Part shown: positions 38,301 to 50,400 of the stretch, one piece after another
How positions within the stretch are numbered: position 1 is the first letter of the stretch
Layout: every line of letters begins with the position of its first letter
DNA from: Chondrosia reniformis
Taxonomy: Eukaryota; Porifera; Demospongiae; Chondrillida; Chondrillidae
Direction of reading: 5' to 3'
DNA: 64,000 nucleotides
Assembly (NCBI GenBank): GCA_947172415.1
Contig: OX359195.1
Location: 6,485,501-6,549,500, forward strand
Translations under genes and position numbers: made by a program
The notes under the pieces: generated by a model
What the model saw: only the letters and a program-made list of their open reading frames with translations
What the model was told of the DNA's origin: nothing
Database searches by the model: none

Positions 38301-41300
38301 ATATGTTCAATGACAGCTGGCCATTTTTAATTATTCTATAACATCCAATAGCCAAACAAAAGCCTTAAACATTGAAGTCCATTAAAAACAACAGTAATTA
38401 ATGTAATATATAGCTAAAATTCTATATGTATTCTCATTGTGTATTCCATAACCTCATATAGACATACATTTGGTACATTCTGTGTTAAAACTCTAAAAAG
38501 GTTATGAAGATGCTAAGTCTATGAGATTAATGTATGATAAATAATTTGACAAAAGTTAACTAATCATCTGTGTACAATTACTGGAACTCATTGACAAGTA
38601 CATTGTCATAAAGTCTTTGTAGTTGACAGTGATGCAACTATTAATAACAAAATATCTAACTAGGAATTTAACATATACCTTAACCCATATACTGTATTGC
38701 CCAACTAGTGCGTGCTTTTCATATCTTCACAAGTCCAAGTGACACATGTATGATGCAAGATACAAGCAATGCTTACTTCTAGGCTCTCTTGGTCCATCTG
38801 CTGTCACTTTAATAGCATTCTCATAGACTGCAATAATTGGAGGCTCTAATACAATGACCACTTCAATATTCAGCTTTCTACCTACAGGGTGAAACCACAG
38901 ATCTGTCTTATGCAGACATTCTTTTCTAGCATTTATGTTTACATTCATACGGCTGGATTTACAAATCAATAATGATGTATTGAATAGTGAGTTCACCAAC
39001 CACACATTATTCAGGATGTAGCGTTAATCTAAATGGATTTTTCAGATTCAAATCAAGCTTGGTTCTGTGAGAGTTATGGCTAAAGGTTATGACTTAATAC
39101 AGGCATGTCAAACATTTGTAGGTTTGCATTTTTGTGGATATAGGGAAGTGAAGGGTATGCCCAAAAAAGCCAAATGTGAGTCTATTTCAGTGTGTTTAGT
39201 GAAAGTTTATAATGACCACTGAATAATATTTGTCAGTTGGCATTCCAGAATGTGAGAAGGGAAGCTAATTTGACCACAAAGGACTCCTACATTTAACAAC
39301 TAAATTGAGCTCATAAAACTGGGTTCAAATATAAGAATCCCAGATTCCACTTCAATATTCCTTCAACAAGATCTTGTACAACAAAAGGAAATCCCTTGTA
39401 TATGCCTCTGTTTATTGTCTACTAGGTGGTTCATATAATACAATCACAACTTGACTAGTAATCAGTGTTCTATTGAAAGTAATAAACCTATAATCATTGG
39501 CTGCTACTGAAAGCATTACAAAGAAAAGAAAGGAAAACCTAGAATGATTTGACACCACTGAAGCACCACAGTTATTCCACAGCCTTGACCACAAACCACA
39601 GCTGGTCTGAGGCGTGCAGCTTTTAATTCCTCTGCCACACAGTATGGCCACAGTATGTACAGGTCATTGTCTGACTTAATTTCCTTTACACACAAATAAT
39701 CAGAAAAGGGGCTTGCCTTAATTTTGTGCATAAGGAGATGAACACATAATACAATTAATACATGCTGACACTAGACAAACCACCTAGAAATTCTAGAAGA
39801 AATACCTTTTTAAGCTCCTCACAAAATTCTATATATTTGGTAACTTCAAATTGTCTTCAACCTATTCAATATAACAATCTTATGATTTGATATTCAAATT
39901 AAGATGTCAGATGTAATAACTTTGAAGTCATTATTATGAAACAATAAACCCAGTTCCATACAAAGTGTTAAAGAATCGGTGAGTTAAGAACAGATAAACA
40001 TTTACACAAGCACAATCTTGCCTTGAAGAGCCAAGCTACTGGTAAAGAGAAAGAGATAAGGTTCTGATTTTTAAGAAGCAGACTTGAAAAAGCTAACTGG
40101 GGATTTGATTGATATACTCACTTTTTACTTTAGCACACATTTATGCACCTATCCATCTCTATATATAGCAGGTATCATATACCATTTGAATTATACTGCA
40201 GCTGTAAATGCAGTATATTGTAACGACCTGTATAGCCTAACCACAAACCACACACACATCAAACATCTCCAGATCCCCATACATACACCATAGACTAACA
40301 ATATCTTCTCTTATAGAATTTTATTTCATAATCACTTTGGTAGTGCTAGTGAGGCCAATTTGGACGGTGACATTAATCTAGTTCTATACGTAGTTACTGC
40401 CTCTTGCATTCCTGCAATAAAGGAATTATAGTTTGCCTCTGGTACTGTATATACGTAGACAAACTTCCTTCAAAGGCAGGAGGTCACATTAGTTTACCAA
40501 TGAAGAGAAGACAGCATTCCCAATTCTTTTAAGATAAGCACTTCTACCATATATTGGCTTATCAGGTAAGAATTGCTGATGTGACTAATGATCTAATACA
40601 AGTGTATTAGGGATAATATCATATACAAAGGGATTATGTAGATACAGATATGGTGCTGATAGTAGGAACTACATTAAAGCACAATTAGCAAATAGCTAAA
40701 CCGAAAAATACCCAAAAACCACAAAACAACATTTATAAATATAAATAATCATTTCATTAGGATATTATTATTATTCATAATGGCTTGTCCATATCTTTAT
40801 ATTTATCACTTATAAAAGTTGAAAATTGTGTTAATTTAATCATTTTGAAATAAACTATCCTTCCTACAGAATTGTTACAAAAGTATTTTCCTATTTACAG
40901 GGGCACAACACAGTAGCATCATTACACAGGACACTTGTACATTTACAATACATCAGCTGTATTAAATGAAATTGAAAGGATTCACAAAAGATCAAGATCA
41001 AGAAATTCCCAGGGTCACTGATGAAGGGCGGAATTCCCAGAAACAGCTGTCTGGCCCAGTGGAGCAGAAGAAGAAAGAAAAGACTCCTGTATCTTCATCC
41101 TAAGCTCTCTCCAGGCTTAGTTCCCCTATAGGCTTTTTACAGAGTAGGTATAGCATGTAGGAAAATGGTATCTTAGATTAAATTTGTTGTAACTTAATCA
41201 ACTTATACTATAAGATTTCTTATCTCTAATTGAACAACACAAATGTAAAGAAATATTTTGGCCTCATTTTGACAGCTAGCAAGGAGTATAATATGATGGC

Positions 41301-43502
41301 TTGGATGAATAGGAGGAGTGTGATTTAACATCGCTGTAGTATTTTTTGTATAGTCTTGTAGCTAAACCGGGGTGCTAGCCTCAATGACTGCAGCTTTTCA
41401 CAGTCCTTATCATGATTGTGTAAATGTGACAGATAGTACTTGGCAAATACTTGTGGTGTGTTTATCACAGAACATTTTATATTATACAGGATATATAATA
41501 TTAATTAACTAATACTGTAAGCATGACTTCTGTTCTAACACACCTTTATGTGGTTAGTGTGTACTTCCCATGACAGTGAGATCACCTGCCAAAGACAGTG
41601 TGACAAACCACAAACCTTCTTTGAAAGGATGTTGCAAGTTGAACATCTTATTTAGCTACAAATCATGCATAAATCTGTTTACATATCAGGTTTGGAATCA
41701 CTGTATCTTCAATTGAAGGGAAATCTCTAAGCATGACACCCAGTACCACAGACTTCTATATACCTAACTCAAGCCACACTTATGTATTGAATGTATGCAC
41801 AGATAGACCAAGGACTCACTGAAAATCAAAGACCAAGATTCCCAGGGTTACCAATTAAGGGTGGAATTTCCAGAAACAGCTGTCTGACCCAGTGGAGTAG
41901 AAGAGAAGTTGGTTGAAGAAGAAAACTCTATATCCTCATCCAAAGCTCTTATTAGGTTTAGGCCTTTTACTGTAAAGTAGATGTAGCTTGTAAGTGTGTT
42001 AGATTATTTATGTATGGCATTTGGCTAATTCTGAGTCAAATCCTGAAATCGTCATGTAGGGGAGAAGTCTATATGGTAAATGGTGAATTAGTATGATAAT
42101 GTTTTTCAACTATGAAGGTCAACTTTAAGTAAATGCTTACATTGGTGTCTACTGCTACACATTTTTGTAATTAGAACAGTTCACTTTAATGTAAAATGTG
42201 CACTATACACTCAGTCTGGAAGTAGGTTTACTGCCGTGGTTACAAAATAAACTGTCATCTACAAATAATCACAGTACTAGATAGATTGCAAGATTATCCT
42301 ATAATTGCTTCACTACATGTGCTGTCACACACTTGAGCAGCATAAGGTCTAGAACTAGTGCTTTTTATCAAGGTTAGCTCCGGAGGAACAATATACTGGT
42401 AATGTTTGATGTAAAAGGTTTTGAAAGATTAGGAATTTTCATGGAAATGAGGACATTAAAGAGGAATTTCCAAAATTTTAGTGCATAGTGTTGACAAGGC
42501 AAAATTGGTCAGAAGAGAAAGTTAAACTATTATACCAATAACAAACTCAAAATGTTATAAGTAATATTGTCACAGAACCATCATATAGGTATAACCAGTT
42601 GTATACATAATACTCAGAGAATATACAAGTTATAACTTTGAAGCTCTTTCCTTCATGATTTTACGATTTTTCAATAGTCAAGCACCTCTTTCAATATATT
42701 AACCAGTCAGATACTACTCCATGCAGTCATATGGCTTCCACATGTCCAAAAGACAAGTATTACACATTTTATCATCATACTCATCCATTAACCATGGATT
42801 GTTGCACTTATATTATGATCATGTCTTAACTCTTTCTCGCATTAAGCAACACATTCTTAAATGTACTTCAATCCACACAGTATATCTTATGTGAAAATAG
42901 GTAACTATCAACCTACCACGCCCAGACCGTCCTATGAATCGAACATCTGGAAATTTTGCCACTCCGTTTATCAGAGTACCATCCACATTCTTCATTTCTG
43001 CCTTGGGATTAAATTTATTGCCGGCCTTCAGTCTGACCATAGTCCCATCCGGTACGGGTAGTTTACATACGACAATAAATGGTACATGTAGAGGACTGTT
43101 ACTACGCGTATGAGCCGGTAGCCGCGTGCAGTATACACTAGGATGTGTCGTGGTAATAAGTCCACCTGCGTCACGTACAACGTGCTGGACGTTAGGCGGT
43201 GTAATGTCTTCTGGCACCGAGTTTCGCCGTGGCGAATGCTCCAGATTCGAACTGTCAGTCGCACTGGTACTACTGTCCATATCGTGTTGGTCGTATTCCA
43301 GAAAATACTGACTGCGTTTAACTAGTATCGCACCAGACTTTTCGTCATGTGGTTGTGATATTTCATCTTCGTCATCCTGTAGCAAATCGTCGTTTGTTTG
43401 CTGCTGCTGGTGTTCGAGGTTGCTGAATGGTTCCATTTCAAGGTCTGAATGTTTTGTGTTAATACTAGAGTCCGACATACAATTTTCTATCAAACTCTCC
43501 AT
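32322..43502 (-). CDS. Runx: Runx transcription factor with a C-terminal SAM domain
   Basis: Five exons read on the minus strand: 43502-42917, 38881-38777, 34288-34124, 33767-32983, 32495-32322. They total 1815 bases (604 residues) with all phases matching. Residues ~1-105 are acidic and polar. The Runt DNA-binding domain spans ~105-235 and keeps PDGTMVRLKAGN, FPDVRFIGRSGRG, YENAIKVTADG and DGPREPRRQK, including the Arg residues of PREPRR known to contact DNA in RUNX1. A Ser/Thr/Pro-rich region (~236-520) follows, typical of Runx activation regions. Residues ~523-588, across the last intron, form a SAM domain (LLKAMDLEKYHQMF, then EHVDGELLSSMSELDLEELG). The protein ends CLYFDFQRM, with no VWRPY Groucho motif. 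Runt proteins act in the nucleus, usually with CBF-beta. The Runt-SAM join rests on phase and on the lack of an ATG start for exon 4. Confidence 0.88.
32383..33054 (-). other. SAM domain encoded across Runx exons 4 and 5
   Basis: Helices 1-2 come from the end of exon 4 (SLDHRGILKLLKAMDLEKYH) and helices 3-5 from exon 5 (HVDGELLSSMSELDLEELGI, then SSLHKKRFTKLIEG). The hallmark pattern is present: L..M.LE.Y...F.....DG..L..M.E.DL.ELGI....H. The intron is phase 0 (32496-32982). Confidence 0.88.
32860..32936 (+). mobile_element. End of a dispersed repeat shared with 20310-20395
   Basis: The shared end GGTGGCCATGTTTTTCCAGCC ... CTCAGAGAGTAC lies in the last Runx intron, 47 bases from the exon 4 donor. 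Confidence 0.45.
34289..38776 (-). other. Runx intron 2
   Basis: 4.5 kb without any exon that I can support. No long tandem repeat is present, unlike most other introns of this window. The sequence is less TA-rich than the SRCR introns and could hold regulatory elements, but nothing specific is identifiable by eye. Confidence 0.5.
41003..41181 (+). mobile_element. Dispersed hammerhead-family repeat, best-preserved copy
   Basis: About 179 bases from ATTCCCAGGGTCACTGATGA to ATGGTATCTTAGATTA. It comprises the ribozyme-like core at its left end, a purine-rich AGAAGAAGAAAGAAAAG tract, and a conserved right part (CTCTCTCCAGGCTTAG, CCTATAGGC, GAGTAGGTATAGCATG). It has no coding capacity. Confidence 0.8.
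41010..41060 (+). ncRNA. Hammerhead-like ribozyme core in the dispersed repeat
   Basis: Stem I is GGGTCA (41012-41017) with TGGCCC (41052-41057), including one G-U pair. The core CTGATGA (41018-41024) is followed by a GGG/CCC hairpin (41026-41028 with 41036-41038), then GAAA (41040-41043), a two-base-pair stem III with AGCT loop, and a GTC cleavage triplet ending at 41051. The pair next to the core in stem II would be A-A instead of the usual G-C, so activity is uncertain. Confidence 0.65.
41836..41990 (+). mobile_element. Dispersed hammerhead-family repeat, worn copy
   Basis: It starts ATTCCCAGGGTTACC, continues CCAGAAACAGCTGTCTGACC and CCCAGTGGAGTAGAAG, and ends around GGCCTTTTACTGTAAAG. 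The core is degraded. Confidence 0.7.
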
Positions 43503-44436
43503 CGTACCACTGCTTCAGTGAATATTCGCATCTATTGCAATCTTTAGATCAACCCACTGTTTTAACTTACACCCTTCAAAACCGCAAACCACAAAACTTC
43601 AATTCAAAATAGGACTACATAATAACCGACATATGGGCGCTTAGCTTAACCATCCAATTATCGGGTTAGCTTCCTGCATTGTAAATTGTTATGGTATTAT
43701 TATGTAGGCAATAATCTTCGTATTACGAATCGTATAATATTATTACGAAGATTACTGCCTATCGCCTCGAGACATATATAAGAAATATATTGTTAGGCAT
43801 TTTGTTTATTTATTAATTTTAGTCAAAACACACAACAAAGCATGCGATAGGATTGAATTGGACCACCACGTGATCCACGTGATGCTTGTTGATTTGTTGC
43901 AAATCAAAAACAGGAAGCGCGATCCGAATCTTTGAATGTTATGTCTTCGGCTTACGTATATACATCCTTAATTTAATTGGATGTATGATCCATGAGAATA
44001 ACCAACAGATGCCAATTGAAGGCTATAAAACACAATATGTATCAAAATACTACATGCATCAGAGTTAAAGGGTTTTAATAACACATTTCATGCCTATACT
44101 AATTGGATCACTAAATCATTTTTAATTTGCTATCAGGCGTATGTATGTAAGCAATTGTAGATTTTTGAACACTAACTCTATACTATAAAGCATACATGTT
44201 CCTTATTCCTGTAAGGAGTATGAATTACATAACTAAACTGTTTCCAAGTGATAATAATTTATCATTAATAAAATAAATAGCTCAGTTTATAAAAACATTC
44301 AAAATAATAGTTTACATAATTTGAAATAATGTAAAATAGCAAATTAAACAAATGAATGAAAAACAAGCAGATGTGAGTACATAAATAAGTACAATGATTC
44401 ATGAGTCGTCACGATATATAACCCTTGATCCAACAA
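43503..44436. other. Region upstream of Runx with a fold-back sequence
   Basis: 934 bases separate the Runx start from the carrier stop. At 43705-43761 the arms TAGGCAATAATCTTCGTA and TACGAAGATTACTGCCTA form a near-perfect 18-base-pair hairpin, about 200 bases upstream of the Runx ATG. The rest is AT-rich and I see no gene in it. Confidence 0.6.
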
Positions 44437-47400
44437 TTATGACCACTTCACGGGAACTCCAAATAGTATCGCCTTTGAAAATTCATACGTAACAAAGGCA
44501 ATAGCCATTGAGGGAGCCACTTTAATCAAATTAGGGGTCATGCCTTTGTAGAAGCCCCTGACACCTTCTTGCTGAAAAATGGTTCTTAGGGCATCATAAG
44601 TTGAATTGTACTGAAATTTGTTCACAAATTGCCCCTTCATTTGCATTCTCCTTCGAATTACATCCAGGGGATAACTTACTGTATAAAATGATACAATAAT
44701 TAATGGCTGCTTAATGTATCCATATAATTAAGCACTTATCATTTTTATTAAGGATATACACAGTTAAATCTAGTTAAAGGTTCATAAGTACATATATGTA
44801 TACCGCAAAATAGGTTAAATACATTTCACTAAACACAGTGTCGCCATTAAGTGCTCATTTGTTGCTAAGTACATACATTCTTGCTAACACTGTTTCAAGC
44901 ACATACATACACTACACAACCTAGCCACTTAAAAACAAGAAAAGTGAAACTAAACATTTGTAAAAGGACTAGAAATTTGGTGAAAATCTAGAGAGAGCTG
45001 TGACACCGAGGCAATACCTCTTGTCTATACAAATGTTCACATGTGGTGATTCATAAAAGAATGATTAATGCTTACAGTTACTGGTTCAGGAAGAACTTAT
45101 TAATAATTTGCTGTAACGGAAGAAGAAAATACACAAACTTACTAGATTGGGCAGTAGCTCCTGATATGGCTCCACACAATAATTTCCAGTGAACAGGCAA
45201 CTCCATAAGACCACCTGCTTCAAGTTCTCCCGTTTTGTTTAGGACTCTCTCCATTACTAGACCTAATGGAGCATAGTAGCATAACGATGTATAACTTGAT
45301 CATGTTTGTATTCTAAAATGCTTACATAATTAATGGAAACTAAAAAACAGAAATTGCACAAAATTAATAAGTCTTTGAAGGTTCAAGATAGTAACGGTAC
45401 ATAAGTATGTAAATGGTTGTGTGGTGCTGAAGGTTCTAGTATACAAAGAATCAAAAGTAAGTTTAAAGACATCATGAGACAAAGAGACAGAATCTTGGCT
45501 TTAGACCGTAATAGTCAAAACCATGCACTGTAACTTTTACAGGGAAATCCTTGTTTCAATTAATTAACAACATTACCACAATGTACAACTGGCTTTCGGT
45601 GGTCTATCTATAGTGTTGGTCAAACTAGAAGCAGACAGCTTGTTAGGGTACATTCTGATTACATGACAGCTATAACCCACAAAACATGTGGTAACAAAAC
45701 GCTTCTACAACACACAAAGTGAAAAATGAGACTTGCTTGAATATGCCATACTAGGACAGGCCCTTTAGCAAGCCAATATTAACTGGTCCATCCAGGTAGT
45801 GGGGTGTGGCATGGGTGGAATTTGCCTGGCCTAGAAATGGGTGTGGCATGGGTGGAATTTGCCTGGCCTAGAAATGGGTGTGGCATGGGTGGAATTTGCC
45901 TGGCCTAGAAATGGGTGTGGCATGGGTGGAATTGCTTGGCCTGGAAATGGGTGTGGCATGGGTGAATTTGCTTTGGCCTAGAAATGGGTGTGGCATGGGT
46001 GGAATTGCTTTGGCCTGGAAATGGGTGTGGCATGGGTGGAATTGCTTTGGCCTGGAAATGGGTGTGGCATGGGCGGAATTTGCTTTGGCCTGGAAATGGG
46101 TGTGGTTTTTGGTATACTAATAGTTATCCTCCAAAATGCACATGAAACATTAACAACAGGAACATATAGACATACGTAACTGCTTTGCTGGTACAGTCTA
46201 GAAGACAACAGTTAATGGTTATAATAGCTACATGGTCTTGACTTAGATTGTGCATAAGCGTGGACCACTAAAAAGAGGTTTGGTTCCAGACTACTTGCTA
46301 TAGTTGTGTGTTAACATCTTAAATCTATGTGTTACAGTGCAATTGTTATTTTAAATAGCCGCTTAACATTACAGTTACACATGTGTAATATAATTACAGT
46401 AACACTGTGTAATCAGTCATACGTATTATGGAACAGTCCCTCTAACTATGGTTAGCTCTTAAAGAGCATAATGGGCCCATATATAAGGCTTTGTATAAAG
46501 CAGCCACCTCTCTAATAAGGCCAACTTCAGCTGGCCCCTAACTGACCACATTAGGCAGGTTTCACTGTACATACGTAGTTTAGGGAAAATGTCCAGTTTA
46601 GAGAATAGTCAGATTACTGACAATTTTGTATCACACAGATGGGGAAATTCAAAACTGCTTGATTTAAAAAAGCTCTGTCAGGGTACAGTTAAGGGAGCTT
46701 CACTGTACAGAATTACTAGCTTACCTTTCAATGATTCAAATACCATAAAATTGAAGCCAACATATGGTGCTATACCCTGCAGAAGAGAAGGGATACAAAC
46801 AGAAAATCTCAACATTTAGTTAACTAATCAAGAAAGGATTCTATTACATAGTCTCCCTTTAATCAGATTGCTATTCTAAATCAGTAGGTGTACAAAAACC
46901 AATTAGATTGGCTGTAAAAACCACATCAAAGGAGTTATAATAGGCTACAAGTATGTAGATATACGTATATTTGCAAACACATTAACTTCAATCAGAACAC
47001 GCTAGGGAATCATTCAGCTATAAAGCAACTTTGTGAAACACAGGAACATAGAGCTCTTACTAGAAGTGTAGGAAAGATGCCTCTGTACAGACAGCCACTC
47101 CAAAAACCTCCTTCCTCCTTCAGGATCGTCCGAAAGCAATGCCTGATATTCCTGTACACATACAGAAAGAGTACGTATATTTATGAATATTAAAAGATGT
47201 CAAGAAATGGATAAATTTCTACCTTACATTACCAATTTTTGACAAACAAAAGTAATGAACTAGGCCCTCAAAATATTGCCCCCCTCCAAGCAAGCAAGTT
47301 CTTTTAGTAAACATTAATTGAAAGCCTTGACCTGATGTAGTTCAAATGTATTATACATACGTATGTCCATATACTTACGTAGGTACGTACAACAAGTTTG

Positions 47401-50400
47401 TATATAAATACAGTAGAAGGCAAACATAGGTTGACTTACTTGTATTTTCTATCAGCACCATCTCCTTGAGCAGACAGCCTGGTTCTACAAGGGAAAGGAA
47501 GTCTAGGAATAAGATACATGTACAGCTACTGATACAACAGGATATTAATTCTTTACAAGACTCAAACCACAATAACATCCCACAGCACCTGATATCAGTC
47601 ACTTTGGTCAAGCAGCTGGGAAGGATGGGCAGTTACCATGCCAACAAGTCAAGCTTAACGCACTACAGTGTACCACACTGTAGCTACGTAATTATCCTCT
47701 TACATACTCTCTCTCTCCATGATCTACATGCCTCGGGGTCCTCTATTCCTCTAACACTCTTAACTTAAGACACACCCTTCAACCCAGAAATGAAAGCAGT
47801 CAGGTTACTATAGTTACTGAACTGTGACACCACACTGTACCCATTTCAGTGAGCTGTGACACTGTACCCATTTCAGTGAGCTGTGACACTGTACCCATTT
47901 CAGTGAGCTGTGACACCACACTGTACCCATTTCAGTGAGCTGTGACACTGTACCCATTTCAGTGAGCTGTGACACCACACTGTACCCATTTCAGTGAGCT
48001 GTGACACCACACTGTACCCATTTCAGTGAGCTGTGACACCACACTGTACCCATTTCAGTGAGCTGTGACACCACACTGTACCCATTTCAGTGAGTTGTGA
48101 CACTGTACCCATTTCAGTGAGCTGTGACACCACACTGTACCCATTTCAGTGAGCTGTGACACCACACTGTACCCATTTCAGTGAGCTGTGACACCACACT
48201 GTACCCATTTCAGTGAGCTGTGACACCACACTGTACCCATTTCAGTGAGCTGTGACACTGTACCCATTTCAGTGAGCTGTGACACCACACTGTACCCATT
48301 TCAGTGAGCTGTGACACCACACTGTACCCATTTCAGTGAGCTGTGACACCACACTGTACCCATTTCAGTGAGCTGTGACACCACACTGTACCCATTTCAG
48401 TGAGCTGTGACACCACACTGTACCCATTTCAGTGAGTTGTGACACTGTACCCATTTCAGTGAGCTGTGACACCACACTGTACCCATTTCAGTGAGCTGTG
48501 ACACCACACTGTACCCATTTCAGTGAGCTGTGACACCACACTGTACCCATTTCAGTGAGCTGTGACACTGTACCCATTTCAGTGAGCTGTGACACCACAC
48601 TGTACCCATTTCAGTGAGCTGTGACACCACACTGTACCCATTTCAGTGAGCTGTGACACCACACTGTACCCATTTCAGTGAGCTGTGACACCACACTGTA
48701 CCCATTTCAGTGAGTTGTGACACTGTACCCATTTCAGTGAGCTGTGACACCACACTGTACCCATTTCAGTGAGCTGTGACACCACACTGTACCCATTTCA
48801 GTGAGCTGTGACACCACACTGTACCCATTTCAGTGAGCTGTGACACTGTACCCATTTCAGTGAGCTGTGACACCACACTGTACCCATTTCAGTGAGCTGT
48901 GACACCACACTGTACCCATTTCAGCGAGCTGTGACACCACACTGTACCCATTTCAGTGAGCTGTGACACCACACTGTACCCATTTCAGTGAGTTGTGACA
49001 CTGTACCCATTTCAGTGAGCTGTGACACCACACTGTACCCATTTCAGTGAGCTGTGACACCACACTGTACCCATTTCAGTGAGCTGTGACACCACACTGT
49101 ACCCATTTCAGTGAGCTGTGACACTGTACCCATTTCAGTGAGCTGTGACACCACACTGTACCCATTTCAGTGAGCTGTGACACCACACTGTACCCATTTC
49201 AGTGAGCTGTGACACCACACTGTACCCATTTCAGTGAGCTGTGACACCACACTGTACCCATTTCAGTGAGCTGTGACACCACACTGTACCCATTTCAGTG
49301 AGCTGTGACACCACACTGTACCCATTTCAGTGAGCTGTGACACCACACTGTACCCATTTCAGTGAGCTGTGACACCACACTGTACCCATTTCAGTGAGCT
49401 GTGACACCACACTGTACCCATTTCAGTGAGCTGTGACACCACTTAGAGGCTTGAATCAATTTCCCCTTTTATGCAACCACAACTATTAATCTCTCCACAA
49501 TCACTTGAAGAAGCCATTAAAAGACAGATCAACCCACCACCTCACCATTGGCTTAGCCACTATCATTACAGGGTTTCTCTCAGAAATTATCTCAAGGGAA
49601 CATAATACATAATTTGATGGGGGAACCTAGTGGGAGGTGTTTATTATTAAAAAATTATTTTCTTTAAGAAGGAGGGGTGATTTCAAGGGGAGCCTTACTC
49701 CCTTTCTTAAAGAAATCCTGTATGACCTACAACAACAAAGATACCTCATTCCTGCTTATACACCAGAAAATACATTCAATTATCCTATACCTATAACTCA
49801 ATGGGTAAACTTACAAATACGTACGTATGTTTACAAGCCAGAATATCTGAAAAGAAGACAATCATGAATAAAATTACTCTTTAGATTCTCAAAACCATTA
49901 AAATACAAACCAAATACATACGTATACGTATGTATGTACCAACAAATAAACACAAGGCTTAACCTATAGAGGTTTGAATGAGGAAGAAAACCTTTCCTTT
50001 TCTCCCCACTGGGCCAGACAGCTTTTTCCTGGAAGTCTATGTTTGCTCGTTCTACTGTGTTTGATTTCACAGCCCATAAATATATACTAGTTATGTATAT
50101 ACATATTGCAATTTTTAATTCCCAATAATCACCTCTTTGATCTGGCACAACGCATCTCATCAGATTATACATTTCACAAATCTACCCAGTCAATTGGTGA
50201 GGAGATTTCCCTGTAACCAGGAAACACAAGCTTTGATCTCAGAGCCACCAAAAGATCTGTCCCACATTATCCTAGTCACACAAGAGGTCATTATGTTACA
50301 ACCAATTTAACTCAATTTACACAAAACTGCTTTCTACAAATGGTTTGTTGGTGAGTCCTAATTCTTTGAAGTGGTAACTTCAGACTTTAATTACCAGGGC

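Larger units (their letters stand above)
38882..42916 (-). other. Runx intron 1, splitting the Runt domain
   Basis: 4 kb between the two exons of the Runt domain, interrupting the codon after GRSGRG. It contains two plus-strand copies of the hammerhead family (41003-41181 and about 41836-41990). No exon-like sequence is seen. Confidence 0.6.

Noticed and set aside
47819-49442. CRISPR-like regular array
   Set aside because: Units are contiguous with no unique spacers, and the setting is a eukaryotic intron. It is a minisatellite.
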